Assembly (NCBI RefSeq): GCF_902806685.2 | Contig: NC_048536.1 | Coordinates: 7,812,001 to 7,876,000, forward strand | Direction: 5' to 3' | DNA length: 64,000 nt | Origin: Maniola hyperantus | Lineage: Eukaryota > Arthropoda > Insecta > Lepidoptera > Nymphalidae | Shown here: piece by piece, positions 12,107 to 25,076 of the stretch | Numbering within the stretch: the first letter of the stretch is position 1 | Layout: each line of letters starts with the position of its first letter | Notes under the pieces: model-generated | The model's input: only the letters and a program-made list of their open reading frames with translations | Databases searched by the model: none | Told to the model about the DNA's origin: nothing | Program-made: the position numbers and the translations under genes

Positions 12107-12240
12107 TTTTTTTTTTTAATAGATATAGCGAGCAAGCGAGCAGGCGGGTCACCTGATGTTAAGTGATTACCGCCGCCCATGAACATTTGCAGCACCAGAG
12201 GAGCCGCCGATGCGTTGCCGGCCTTTTAGGAATTTGTTGT
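12107..12240 (-). repeat. LINE 3' tail fragment
   Basis: Same sequence as the 3' end of the 22437 LINE (AGCGAGCAGGCGGGTCACC, GATTACCGCCGCCCATGAAC), beginning after a T-run. Confidence 0.6.
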
Positions 12241-13073
12241 TGTTTTTACCACGCTTCTTACGACAACAAAATATGTAATTATATTTTCATGAACATGGAA
12301 TGGTCAATAAAAGTGTCAGTCAATTACTAACGGTTCGCAACAAATAGAGCCTTTTAAGAAACCAATAAAGGAGACAACTGTTGAAACAAACACTCTCCAA
12401 CATGACGTATGATATCGGTGTCCAGGTCAGTGTTTGGCAACACATCAAATTCTGTCCCAAATATCTACGTGTGGCAGTACTTTTTTACAGAGGTAAACGC
12501 GCACTTTAGTATGGAAACCATGCACGCGGCGGCGGACACAAGCGAAATTAACAGTAGGTATGTATTCAAATACGGCTCTGTTGTGGATTTTCATTGGAAT
12601 CACAAAAAAAATTATAAATAATTTTCGTACCATGAAAAAAAAAATCAATTGATTTATACTCTTTTCAATGTTTAATAACATTTTCTCACATTGAATATGA
12701 ATCATATACTTATTTTTATATACAGAAAGATTACAATATTGTCTTTGATTCAAAAGTATTTTGGTTCATGTTTGCCAATTTTGGCAAATAGTTTAAATAG
12801 ATCAGTGATATAATCTGATCTAGTTGACCATACACCAGAATACACAAAACGTAGGTACACAGATAAAATAAAAGAATCACCTTAAAAACTTCCTAAGGGC
12901 TTTCAGGACAGTGCCGGATCGGATAATATTGTGGAAACACTTCTAAATTGATATTCGTTCATAAAATTTTATAGATATAGAAGATAATATTATGTAAGTG
13001 AAAGGTATTAGTTATCGAGTCTAATAATATTTTATTTTGTGACCTTACATTAAGTCGGACAATCTTCATAAAG
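12241..13073. other. gene-free stretch
   Basis: AT-rich; the open frames at 12409-12753 on both strands overlap each other and show no domain. I see nothing else. Confidence 0.4.
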
Positions 13074-14040
13074 AAAGGGAAATTGAACAGAGGGCTTGGT
13101 GATGAGAGCGGTCGGCGAGATAATCTAGTTTATTGCACGGACCGTCTGGGGGCGCTCGAGGCGGCGAGTTCCGAACCACTACTAATAGCCTCACATTTTT
13201 CCTACAAGCCACTCGATCTGACAGATGATGAGCATGACTCCTTTATCCCTAGGGACGAATCCAACTATTATATTGGTTTTTTATTTTCTTGACTGTCATT
13301 TCTTAATTACATATTGCAGTGTAATACAAATTTGTTTTTTCAATTGGATTTAATAGGACGAATGTTAGCTGGTGTAAATAAGCAATGAAATGTAGAGCTT
13401 GGCATTTTATTTCGAAGGTTCGTGATATTTATTTGAAAATCTGTATGAAACCTTACAATTGTTTACAATAGTATCTTATTCCTATTCCTGAGTACCAATG
13501 CGGTAGGTACTCAATGCAACTTCGATTTGTAAACACAGATACTCTTACTCACTTCCTCACTCTGATAGTCCAATAGGACGGCAACCGTGATGTGGTCTCA
13601 GAGGTACGTGGTTGTGTCACCGCCAACCTCCTAATCCCAGATTGATACTAAAATTTTCTTCTATACGAAAAAAACCAAAAAACCTTTAAGAAAACATCCC
13701 GAGACTTGAAACTGGGACCTTATGATTTGCAGCTAAATATTAGAGCTACTAAATTAACGAGTAATCCATTGATGTCGAAACTACCCCTAACTCTAAAGTT
13801 AATCAATAGTGGGCGCTTAACTACAAAGGAGATGGAAAGAAACAAGTGGCTGTGAAGTTTTAGGCGAGATGGTCTTGTTTATTGCAAAGAACGTCTGGAG
13901 AATCTCGATGTGGCGGTCGAATCGGTATTAATGACCCTACATTTCTTTGTAGAAGCCACTCATTCTGACAGATGGTGGAGATCCTTTTTCCCTTCGAGTC
14001 AAGCCTGACGTTATTCTTAGTTTGGAATTTCTAATTTAAG
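13074..14040 (+). repeat. pair of diverged direct repeats
   Basis: Units at about 13110-13300 and 13855-14040 share TCTAGTTTATTGCA/TCTTGTTTATTGCA, CGTCTGG, AAGCCACTC and TCTGACAGATG with ATCC..TTTCCC. A 69-codon open frame in the first unit is not conserved in the second. Confidence 0.5.
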
Positions 14041-14490
14041 GTCAGTGTTTGAAACAGATTACCCACAGTGAAGCTTAGTTGCTGCTTAAAAAACCATAAA
14101 AACACAGATAACCGAAACTGCAGTTTAACAAAATGAGTTATGTTTTGATTAATCTGCTTTAATTTCACGAGCCACCGAGGGAATTTCAAGCCTTATTTTT
14201 GTGTGAACAAATAAAAGTTATTTCACAAAAGAGCGTTTGATTGATGGCCTGTCGATGGGCAATCGTTAATAATTATTTGAAGAGAATCTGACTGGTTTAT
14301 GATTATGAAAATTGCTTTTAGTTATGAAAAGCGGTGAAATTGTAGTCGAGAATAAAGACGCTGTTTCATTGCTGCGCACGCTGCGCACGGACGAGCGACA
14401 CATTTTAGTAGATGTACATAGATCCTTGTCTAAGGCCGTTTTCCTCTACATCTCATGCTAGACACGCATATATAGGTATACCGAAGGCTA

Positions 14491-14710
14491 TCACTACCCA
14501 TATTATAAACGCGAAAGTGTGTTTGTTCGTTGGTTTTTGGTTTCTTGGTTGTCCTTCAATCACGTCGCAGGGGAGCAACGTGATTTTTTGCATGGGTATA
14601 GTTAAAGACCTGGAGAGTGACATAGGCTACTTTTTATCCCGGAAAATCAAACAGTTCCCACGGGATTTGCAACCCCAATCCACGCGAACGTAGTCGTAGG
14701 CATCAGCTAG
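14491..14710 (+). mobile_element. Helitron-like element (CACGTCGCAACG family)
   Basis: Starts TCACTACCCATATTATAAAC, ends GTAGGCATCAGCTAG and is followed by T. Confidence 0.65.
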
Positions 14711-16832
14711 TCTTTAGTAAATAAAAAAAAGAAAGTCTAGACTTACCTAACGTTTGACTCATCAACGCCTACTCTTGAACCTCGATAGTTAAAATTTTAT
14801 ACAGAGGATCCCTTTAGAATGTGAACCAAGACAAAGGCTAGATTTTTCGAAATTTCTACGGGATAGGGAGTAAAGAGGACTCATGTTTACGCTAGTGTGT
14901 TGGCTGCATCTAAGTAAGCTGTATCGTCAGTAAAAAATGTTTTTTTGATTTAAATCAAAATAAATAGTTTAAAAAATTAGCATAAATGTAAAATTATACC
15001 TGTTCTACAATAAACTTATTCAAACTTTCAAACATACTGAAATTACTATCAAAAAGTTCCTCAAAAACTAAGAATTCATAATACTTAACGAAAGTTAAAC
15101 GCTTACACTTAGCTATACTACGATTAGAAACTTCGCAAACGTGATTATAATACGAAAACATAAGCTAACGACATGGAGTAGGTAACCGATTCGAATTTTG
15201 CAGGGAAGCTATTGTAGAGATTTAGCACCGAAGTAACTATTTACCTATTGGGACTAGGGATTGCAGTTCAGCTTTATTATCAATCCAGCTATATTTATTT
15301 TGGACCAAAGCGAACCCAGCTGGATCCAGCATAAATCCAGCATTTATTTATTTTCCAAAGAAATGAATGTTATCGCACTTATGGACTACGCAAATTTCGA
15401 ACCCCTATTTCACTTCCGGGGTTGAATTTTCGAAAATCCTTTCTTAGTGGATGCCTACGTTATAATAGCTATCTGCATGTCAAATTTCAGCCAGATCCGT
15501 CCAGTAGTATGAGCTGTGCGTTGATAGATCAGTCAGTCAGTCAGTCAGTCACCTTTTCCTTTGATATATTTAGATTACCGATCGAAATTTAGATCGATAG
15601 AAACATAGAACCTACTCAGCATACTTTAGAGCACTTGCTCGAAAATTCTTTCAAATACCTACCTATGTACCATTAAAATTTGAATCTGCGATTATAGTAT
15701 CTTTATTTTATCTTCTTGTAATAGGCTCCCTACTAACAGCGATTATTAATTAACCTAGTAATATCAAGCCATTTTGTTAGTTCACCAAACTTAGCTCTAA
15801 CTAATGTCAATGGCTTGTCTTAATGTCAACAGTCATTACTCATGTCCGGAACAGTAGGTTAAACCACTCTCATCTCATAGGACATCGTAACGTTTGTTAG
15901 TAAAATCATTAACGTCGTATACACTGGTTTATATAACGTTCTCCTTGGGTTCAAATTAATAAGTAATAATCTTATGGCTACCCTGCATGCAAAATTAAAA
16001 CAGCGTACTTCAATGTTATCTAAAAAGTTTATTTGAAACCTATACCTACTTAGTTAAAAATATTAAAAAGATGTTTAAATTGCAGAAAAAACAAAGGCAT
16101 CATTCAAACAAAATTTACTCGTGGTAAATACAAAATCCAGCATTTCTATATTAGATAAGCTATCTTTAAAATGGCAAGTGTAGCGAACCATGAAAATTAT
16201 ATAATCAATTTCAATCTTATAAACCATTCTATTTCCGATTCAATTTTACCAGTCACCGAGGGAATTGAATAGCTTATTTTCTTGAGAATAAATTAAAGTT
16301 TTTCAACTTGAGGGCATGTCTACGAACGGGATACGATTATCAACTGCAGACTATTTTCCGAACAAATTTTACCTATATACATATATAGTAGGTGACTAAA
16401 TGTTACCCTGCAGGACTACCCTATATTATAACGACCAGAAACTGTAACGTGGATGTGATGCGAAGACATTAAGCTTCGAGATAAGGTGACGACAAGGAGT
16501 GTCGTACAAGAGCTAAGCTGCTGAGATATGACTCTGAAGCAGTCATTAAGGATAACTTGAGAACGATAGCTTAGTGAACGATGTTAAATACCCAAAATCT
16601 TCAATGTGTGGGGATTAGAACATTTTGCATTTTTTTTGTATTATTTATTATTATTTTATGGCCCCGTTTGGCATCTTTCGAGTTTTTTTGTGTGATACGA
16701 ATTTTTTCAGGGATGCTGCCCATAAGACACGTGAATAATAAGCTAAGCTGATGCATAGTTCCGTGATGCTACCCATCTAAACATTATCTTAAATGTCACC
16801 CTAATCGGTTCCGGAAAGCCAATTACATACAT
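14711..16832. other. gene-free stretch
   Basis: Only the Helitron-like copy at 15382-15575 is recognisable; the rest is unique-looking AT-rich sequence. Confidence 0.4.
15382..15575 (-). mobile_element. Helitron-like element (TGAC/TAAGCTAG family)
   Basis: Complement copy with (TCAG)n at 15531-15550, lacking the hairpin end. Confidence 0.6.
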
Positions 16833-17160
16833 ACTCGATACTACCAATATTATATAAATGCGAAAGTGTGTCTGTCTGTCTATCTGCTAGTTTTTCACGA
16901 TCCATCCCTTCACCGATTTTGACGAAGTCTGGTACAAAAATAGCTTGCTTCCCGGGGATGGATACCTATGTGCATTGTCCATGACTTAACCCGTGGATTT
17001 AGGTTTGTATAAATCCCGTGGAAACTCTTTCATTTATTGGAATAAAAAGTAACCTATGTCACTCTCCAGGTATATAACTATATCCATGAAAAAAATAACA
17101 CCAATCCGTAGCTCTGTTGCGATGTGGCAAACCAACAAACTCGCTCACATTTATATAATG
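16833..17160. repeat. two Helitron-like fragments joined head-on
   Basis: 16833-16995 matches the ACGGCCCATCC family on +; 16995-17160 matches the CACGTCGCAACG family on the complement. Confidence 0.5.
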
Positions 17161-17475
17161 TTTCTGTGAATTAGATCGTTTACATCGATAGTATATTCTA
17201 TCGTGACAAAGGGATGTCCGGTGTGAAGATTTGCGTCCTTGTAGTTTGGATATATTACTGGTCTCAATGTGAACACCGAATGTCTGTCTCTGCCATGCCT
17301 TAAAGCGTTGCGTCGGTTTAACCGCTAATCTCGTAAGTCATCTAGGCTTACCAAGCTATTAAGCTGATATATGTAATGTTACCCTATGTAGTTTAAAATA
17401 TATTTATCTTAATAAATTTTGTGAACCTACTAATTAATAAAAGAACATTTGGACAATCATAAATCATAATTATTG

Positions 17476-17620
17476 GAGCCTCAATAGATGCGGACTGAAA
17501 TCCGAAAGGTCGCCGGTTCAAACCCTTTAAGTTGCACTATTGTCGACACCTATTTCTAGCACAAGCTTCTCGCTTAATTTAAGGGGAAAAGGGAATGTTA
17601 ATCAAGGGCCATGGCTAATA
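17476..17620 (+). repeat. third SINE type, degenerate copy
   Basis: GAGCCTCAATAG..GCGGACTGAAATCC..GGTCGCCGGTTCAAACCC corresponds to the 37497 element in the opposite orientation, with a deleted A-box part. Confidence 0.5.
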
Positions 17621-18047
17621 CATATTCTTCAAAAAAAATCATCATCATCATCGGCTCACTACTGAGCACGCACGCAATTACATTACATTGGTTGAATTTC
17701 TTTAACTGACTAAGTGAATTAAAAGGTACACAGAGATTGTTTAATTAGAATGAAAAATATTATTGTAGGTACATAGGATGAAAGTTAAATCTGGCTTTAT
17801 AGGTAGGATAGGCTGTGTAAGGGTCAAAACGCTTTGCTAAATTGATTTTACGTATACTGCAAGTTTAGTCAACAATATGTATTAGTTTGTTGAATTAATG
17901 TTCAGGAAGTGGAAATATTTCGACATTAGTGAAATACTTAAGTATAATTTTTAGCTAAAATAGTAAAAGTTAATTTTCGCCACCAAAACCAAAATTAAGA
18001 GCCGACGTCAGCATCGACTCTTAATTTTTGATGTTTACGGACGGATA
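17621..18047. other. gene-free stretch
   Basis: Contains a short ATCATCATCAT piece of SINE tail near 17639; otherwise nothing seen. Confidence 0.4.
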
Positions 18048-18560
18048 TATAAATAAATAAATAATAATAAATAAATCTTTATTTTCAGATATAAATCCAG
18101 CAAGTTATACATTATACATTATAATAAAATACCTACTAAATAAAGAAATTAATATAAATTAAAATTAAAATTATAATAACTAAAATATTGTTTGATGTTC
18201 AAGAAGTAGAAGTAAAATCTTACTTCTACTTCTTATTCGCGTCCCGATGCACACGCCGCCAGTGATCGAATATCTGACCGGTCATATGCCCACCTATAAC
18301 CTCAAGTATGACGTTATTGGATTGTCGTATTCTATCCCAGAAAGAGGCTACACGATTACGAATAATGGCGAAGAAGTCACTGACTCTCGCCTCGGCGAAC
18401 ATGCCTGACGCGCTGCAGTACCTTGGCAATCTCATTAGGATGCGAAATGCGTCATTATATTGCACCCTAATGGTGTTCATTGTTGCTCTTTTATATTTCG
18501 TCCATAATTGACAGGTATAAAAACACTGACAATATGCACGAAATAGTGTCAATTTCAATT
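18048..18560 (-). pseudogene. 5'-truncated LINE, C-terminal reverse transcriptase region
   Basis: The minus-strand frame from 18618 to 18226 contains LFRAYCQCFYTCQLWTKYKR, VQYNDAFRILMRLPRYCSAS and GMFAEARVSDFFAIIRNRVA, a block shared by non-LTR retrotransposons. A TTATTTATT-rich 3' tail lies at about 18050-18090. The copy is inactive because the 5' part is missing. Confidence 0.75.
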
Positions 18561-19476
18561 TCAATGTTGTCAATTTCATATATATATAGGATAAGTATTT
18601 TTTATCCCGGAAAATCAAACATTTCCCACGAGATGTTTAAAAAAATTTAATCCATGATGACGAAGTTGCTATGGCATAACATAAGCTTCTCTACATGTCT
18701 TTATAAACTACTATGTTATAATAAAATTCATAGGTAGTTGTTTGTTCTCTTACTCGCTGTTTTAAAGTGGAGAAAAAATTGTTAAGACTCAATTTTGTGT
18801 ACGATAACCTTAAAACAAACCCCTCACCTTTAGTTGTTTGTTAAATGGTTAGGTACATTCAGTGTCGGTTTTTTCGGAGCAGTGCTTGGCAACACAACTC
18901 TATAGGTAGACCAGACCGTACATAGAAAGATACTTACTGTTTTTTGCATACGTTTGAAACCATATTTAATCTTATTTTTGCTTATAATTACTTTACCTTC
19001 TAGAGTAACTATAAGTGTATTTCTTTGACTTATAATATACATCACTGCATCACCTTTTTATTTTACTTCATACATTTTTGCATTGTACTGGAGATAAAGA
19101 TCCGTATTATTTGAAAAATTCAGCTTCGCTTAGGTTTGACTCTGCGGCAATGTGCCTTGAGCCTCATATAGTGACCTTGTTAAATGATCAGAAACTTTGC
19201 TACGTGACCATAATGTGGAAATATTAAACTTGAACATAAGCTAACAATAATAAAGTACCAATTACTTAGATGTTGCGGGAGAGCTAATCCATTGTGATCC
19301 TTTAATCTACTGTGTGTTATTAAATAAGGATAATACGTATTATTGGGGTTTGTGTAGTCTAGTTGTGATAACGTTTATCAAACAATGGCGTCGACCCACA
19401 TTTGTGACTTAAAGCTGGAACTGTGGAACTTGTTTCCACACTTCATGTACCTATCTAGTTCTACTGTATAGTATGG

Positions 19477-19720
19477 TAAATAAATAAATAAAAAGCGCTT
19501 TTATTGCTGAATTTACAAAACATGAAAATTAATTCAAATCTCGTATTTTATTGCCCTTTGCGATCAGTGCGTCTTCTGATGCACAGACCTCCAGGTGTTT
19601 CTAAATGAATCTGTTTTGACTTTTTGAGCTTCTGTTGACCCAGCAGTCTATTTAATGCCATTAATCCAGCAGCGCTTCCTTTGTCTACCCCTTTTCACTT
19701 TGACCCATCACTGACTTTGT
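19477..19720 (-). pseudogene. LINE 3' fragment with AATAA-type tail
   Basis: Minus strand has a short frame ALNRLLGQQKLKKSKQIHLE followed by TPGGLCIRRRTDRKGQ and a stop, then an untranslated tail ending in TTTATTTATTTATT. Probably the 3' end of a retrotransposon or processed copy; family not recognised. Confidence 0.4.
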
Positions 19721-19875
19721 CCTAACATTCAGTGAATTCAGTCATAGCTTTGATCCACATCTAGGTATCTATACTATAGTATCATGGTACCATTAGGTAC
19801 CATGTAATCGCAGTGGTCGGGTCACTCAGAGAGGTATGTCTCTTCTTTCACGAAAACTGGCCTACTTATTGATCA

Positions 19876-20310
19876 TTTTTAGGGTTCCGTTTCTCAAAAG
19901 GAAAAACGGAACCCTTTTAGGATCACTTTGTTGTCTGTGTGTTTGTCTGTCGGTCTGTTAAGAAACCTACAGGGTACTTCCCGTTGACCTTTAATCATGA
20001 AATTTGGCAGGTAGGTCTTATAGCAGACATTAGGGTAAAAATCTGAAAACCGTGAATTTGTGGTTACGTCACACAAAAAAAAATTAAATTGTGGTCATGA
20101 GTATGTGGAAATTAGTATTTTCAATTTTCAAGTAAGATAACTATATTAAGTGGGGTATCATTTGAAAGGGCTTCACTTGTGCATTCTAAAACAGATTTTT
20201 ATATATTTTCATGCAACGTAGTTTTTGAATTATGGTAAAAAATGTTGAAAAAATACGACTGTAGCACGGAACCCTCGTTGTGCGAGCCTGACTCATACTT
20301 GGCCGGTTTT
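19876..20310 (+). repeat. interspersed repeat (GGGTTCCGT...TTGGCCGG family)
   Basis: Begins TTTTTAGGGTTCCG, contains GACCTTTAATCATGAAATTT and AAATTTGTGGTTACGTCACA-like sequence, ends TACTTGGCCGG. Its ends GGTTCCG and CGGAACCC are in part complementary. No coding capacity. Confidence 0.6.
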
Positions 20311-22012
20311 TATTGTGGCCGAGAGTATTTTTAAGAATTCGAGATAAAATTTAGGTTAGGAAAACGTTAGGCGCTTATAAAATGTCACGGACAGATTTCA
20401 ATTTACCTACTCAGATTTGTTGTTTAAATTTTTTAGATTGCAATAGAGGCAAGCTAAAGTCCTCTAAAATGTTTGTGATACAGACACTATTTTAAAATAA
20501 CTAAACATTTTTTTGTTAGAGAGCAAATCATTTTTCTTAAAGTGGTAGGTACCTACTTATCAAAGATTAAAAGAAAAGTTTAGACCATCATTTTGTAAGT
20601 CCAAGTTGGAAAATACTTAAGCCCCTCGAATACAGAAAGAACCGTATTCAACCGCGATAACTTTGGTTGAAAAGAACTTATATTTACCAATATTTTTATA
20701 TGAAAATCAGTATCGTTACAGGGTCAAAGGGATGCGAAACGACAACAAAGATTCCGCGTTTCACGCGAGTGATTGATGATCAACCTCCCTCCCCCTTTGT
20801 GAGCGTTCGCGTAACCAAATAAGCCTGTAAATACCGCAGCCATCCGCAATAAAAACAAATGTCAAACTGGATTCTATCACAGCCACCGAATCATCTATAT
20901 ACATATGTAATTAACCTCTGATAAATCCATACTAATATAATAAATGCGGAAAGTGTGTCTGTTTGTTTGCTAGTTTTCTCAGCCTAACAGTTTAACCGAT
21001 TTTGATGAAATTTGGTACAGAGTTAGCTTACACCCCGGGAAAGTATTAAGTACTTATTATCCCGGAAAATGAAACAGTTCCCACAGGAATTTTAAGAACC
21101 TAAATGCACGCGGACGAAGTCGCGGGCATCAGCTAGTACATTAACTAATTAATAGTTGATCACTCATTAATATTGGTGAACGTACCTACCTGTCTAATGG
21201 TATTATTACAATATTGATTTGATTACTTGCAACAAATCAACATGTTTAAAGAGTTTTATTTTATACTTATTTTTTTTTATATTTTTTTTATTTCATTTTA
21301 AACAATATACACTTACAGCCTAAGACGGACATGGCGAAACTATAAGGGTTCCTTGTTTACTACGGAACCCTAAAAAGAATGTGCCTAATGCATTGTTTTG
21401 GTGGTCTAAAATTATCTTCACATCATTACCGTTCTAATGAAACTGGGCACATCGGTTGGCTAGTTTCAGTCTTTATTGGACATAGGTAGAAACATTTTTT
21501 GTCCAGTACAAGTAGAAAATTAAAAAATTGTAACAAAATACGAATGGATCGTTAGATATATTATCTAAAACCGATTAGGTATAATTAAATGGTATTTTAA
21601 TGACGTAATGAAATAATTAAACAGTATTAATATTGTCTATTTACGTCAGAGTTAGTTGCATTGTGAAAAGTTCACAAGAACTGCCATAGGGCTGGATGAA
21701 AGCAATTCACTTGCACAGCATAGTTCGTATTAAAATATGAAACTGCATACAGTGACTGCGCGGTACAAATTAAGTTTGCTTACGCAAACTTTATTTTATA
21801 TTCAAACTTTAATACTCTTTGTAGATTGGTCGTTTAGTGCAGTGTATATGTATAGTGCAGTATTAAAAGTTATTTGTACGGACTAACAAAGAGTTTTAAG
21901 CCATTATAATATACCTAGTTATGTTTGCAAACTTTTGTACACACATTAAAATTTATGAACATTAAGTAGGCAATATTTGATTTTATTTATGTTTTTCATA
22001 AATCAGTACCCT
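20311..22012. other. gene-free stretch
   Basis: Holds the Helitron-like copy at 20926 and a repeat end GGTTCCTTGTTTACTACGGA at about 21347. No gene seen. Confidence 0.4.
20926..21136 (+). mobile_element. Helitron-like element (ACGGCCCATCC family)
   Basis: Starts TCCATACTAATATAATAAAT and ends GACGAAGTCGCGGGCATCAG plus CTAG. Confidence 0.65.
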
Positions 22013-22243
22013 GATTATACATGTAAAAGTGCGTTTGTTTGTTGGTTTGTTGGTTTATTGGTTTGTTGGTTTGTCCTTCAATCACGTCGCAACGTTGCAA
22101 CGGCTTGACGTGATTTTTTGCATGGGTATAGATAAAGACCTGCAAAGTGCCATAGTGCCATTTTTGTCCCCGAAAATCAAAGAGTTCCTACGGATTTTTA
22201 AAAAACCTAATTCCACGCGGACGAAGTCGCGGGCATCAGCTAG
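22013..22243 (+). mobile_element. Helitron-like element (CACGTCGCAACG family)
   Basis: Starts TCAGTACCCTGATTATACAT with a (TTGGTTTG)n run and ends GCATCAGCTAG. Confidence 0.7.
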
Positions 22244-22436
22244 TAATTTCATAAATATAACGGTGGCAAAATGTGCGGTGTTAAGAACATTGAATGAAAT
22301 ACATGAGACCCTCCGTCACTCCGTGTTGTTAGAGTTATAAATCATGCCAGTGGGTCATAATTTACCTGCCAAAAAGCGTTCACATTTTTATATGAGACTT
22401 TATATAAGATATACTTACTGTTCTTAAAATAGGTAA

Positions 22437-22868
22437 GTTTTTTTAAAAATAGAGATAGCGAGCAAACGAGCAGGCGGGTCACCGGATATTAAGTGATTAC
22501 CGCCGCCCATGAACATTTGCAGCACCCGAGGAACCGCCGATGCGTTTCCGGCCTTTTAGGAATTTGTTGGTCCGCCCCTTGAATAACTCTATATTGTAAT
22601 CTAAAGGGAACACCGCCGAAGGGAGTTGATTCCACAGTTTGCATGTGCGTGGAAAAAAGGATCTGGCACCACGGGTGGTCGAAGTGCTCCAGAAACCCAG
22701 GTGGTGAGGGTGGAATTGATTGCGGTGGCTTGCGGTGCGGTTGTAGAAAAAGGAGGGTGGAATGAGATCAAACAACTCTTCGGAACTCTTTATTATAGAG
22801 GCGATAGAACACGTAAAGAGAGCTTACATCTCTGCGGTGTTCCAGGCTTTCCAACGAGCCGGTTAGTT
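22437..22868 (-). pseudogene. LINE 3' terminal fragment with C-terminal ORF remnant
   Basis: A minus-strand frame of 92 codons includes FHPHHLGFWSTSTTRGARSF, then FPRTCKLWNQLPSAVFPLDY. FFPRT..LWN.LP..VFP..Y is the characteristic C-terminus of a non-LTR retrotransposon polyprotein. The 3' tail is near 22437. The copy is 5'-truncated. Confidence 0.7.
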
Positions 22869-24115
22869 TGAGATCGTCAAATTGGGAATTGGGAAGTTCT
22901 AAAGATATTCTTAGATTGACCTGATACAAGACCTGAAAATGTTTACCAGGTTTACCAGATTTTGTTTTGTTTGGACCACAAAACTGGCATAATAATATGT
23001 ATTGTGTCAGCTGAGATTAATGTATATGCGTCAATGGCAGCCTATAAGCGAGTTTAATCCAATCGTTTTATCTTATGAGCTTAGAAGACTTATACCAGGA
23101 GGTAGTCGTAATTTACTAAAGTTCTCACCTATGTTCCCCTGAATGTGTAAAGGATAATCCAACTTGTGTAACTCAACACTGGCGTGTTGAAAGTCTTCAG
23201 TAATTACGCAGGAGCAGAAATTTATATCGTGTAACTTAATTGATAAATAACAACAGACTTGTTACGCCACCTCGATTTCATTAAGGGAGCGTGTACCCGA
23301 GTTCTACCTGTAACCAATTAATTTAATGAGTAGGCACCACACTAGAGGTTGTTTAACAAATTAAGAAGTAGGCACGACTGCAGCAGAGTACTATAATATT
23401 TTATGATGCTGATATTTTATACAACACAGAAGTCTTTCTTTCCCTTGCACCGGGTTAGCGCGGGGGCTGTGCGGGTGTTTGGAGCGTTCCTTACAATTGC
23501 CATTTCAACCTGTCGCGTAATATAGGTAATCTGCTTATTCATTATCATTTAATAGAATAGTTAAATAATATTTTAAAAAAATATAAATACCACAGGGTTT
23601 CCTGGAAGAAAATAAATAAATTGAGAAGCTAGAAAAAATACGGATCTTTTTACAAACTTTCATTTAGGGGTGAAATTTCCAAAAATCCATTCTTAGTGAG
23701 TGCTTGCCTAAAAAAAGCAAAAAATCATTAACACCGCACTTTTTTTACTTTAATTAAGCTGCTTCAATCAAAAGGGGGTGTAATGGAAAAATAGTCTGTG
23801 GTCATGAGTCCTGTTTTGTTTTTTTGGAGACAATGCTGTGGAGCAAAACAAATTAATATATCAAACTGTCATACGAAATCCCAGATTACTTCCTTCTTCC
23901 ATGCCCAGATCCGATGCTTATGTTTGCGAGGAAATTAGACACCTTACGACCGACGTTAATACAGGAGATTATTTTTCTTGTTTTGATTTATTACAGGGTT
24001 GTGATGGAATATTATTATTACAGTGGAACAAAATATTGTATTATGTGTGCTACGAGTAACTACCTACTATTAGCCCCAAAATTCTATAAGTCAGTGAGAC
24101 ATATGTATTATATTA
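22869..24115. other. gene-free stretch
   Basis: Contains the MITE half at 23430; the open frames near 23840-24120 have no recognisable content. Confidence 0.4.
23430..23525. repeat. MITE right half
   Basis: GCACCGGGTTAGCGCGGGGG followed by TTGCCATTTCAACCTGTCGC matches the right part of the family. Confidence 0.5.
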
Positions 24116-24362
24116 CTAGCTGATGCCCGCGACTTCGTCCGCGTGATATTAGGTTTTTGAAAATCCCGTGGGAACTCTTTGATTTTCCGGGATAAAAAGT
24201 AGCCTTTGTCACTTTATCTATACCCATGCAAAAAATAATGTCAATCCGTTGCACCGTTGCGACGTGATTGAAGGACAAACCAACAAACCAACAAACCAAC
24301 AAGCCAACAAACCAACAAACCAACAAACAAACACACTTTCGCATTTATAATAAGGGTACTGA
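24116..24362 (-). mobile_element. Helitron-like element (CACGTCGCAACG family)
   Basis: From CTAG (24116) to GGGTACTGA (24362) in complement, with (CCAACAAA)n. It abuts another CTAG-family element at 24363. Confidence 0.7.
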
Positions 24363-24538
24363 TAGCTTATGCTCGCGACTTCGTTCACGTGGACTACACA
24401 AATTTACCCTCTTAGGGGGCGTATTATCAGATGCCTACGTCATAATAGATATCTGCATGCCATCCGTCCAGTAGTTTGAGCTGTGCGTTGATAGATCAGT
24501 CAGTCAGTCAGTCGGCTTTACCTTTTATATATTTAGAT
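24363..24538 (-). mobile_element. Helitron-like element (TGAC/TAAGCTAG family)
   Basis: Complement copy immediately adjacent to the element ending at 24362; TTATGCTCGCGACTTCGTTC is its hairpin end. Confidence 0.6.
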
Positions 24539-25076
24539 AAAAAAATACCTATGTTGTTTTTGGATTATAACTTAATATATTAGGTTGCTAGTAATTCAAT
24601 TATATGCTTTTCATAAATAATTGCATATTAACTCCATTTTCATATAATTCAATAAAAGCTAATTTACTAAGTTAACCTCGTAACATTGGAGTGAGAGAAG
24701 TGATATTTTGCGGCAAGATCCAAAGCTCGATCAACCCTAAAAAGATTAACATGTTACCCACAATTTGCCGTTGACACTTTAGCAAATCCCATCTACTAAG
24801 ATTTTAAAGACGCTTCCTAACACAATTAACATCAGCACGTGAACTTTCTAATGAGTGCTCGGGGTTGTACTTGCTTTAAAATTGGCTACTGCGGAGAGCT
24901 GCGATGTAAAGGCTTCCTTTGTTCCTCGTAGTTAAGTGAAATTAGCTTACGTCTTTATATACTCGGAAAAAGAGTATTATGAGGAAGCTTTTATAATATT
25001 TAACCCGCTTTTAGTGGTTTCGTTTCGTATTTTTTAAACTGTATGCTTTTTAGGGTTCCGTACCTCAAAAGGAAAA

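Noticed and set aside
24250..24340. CRISPR-like array from regular CCAACAAA repeats
   Set aside because: It is a simple microsatellite inside a Helitron-like element, without spacers.
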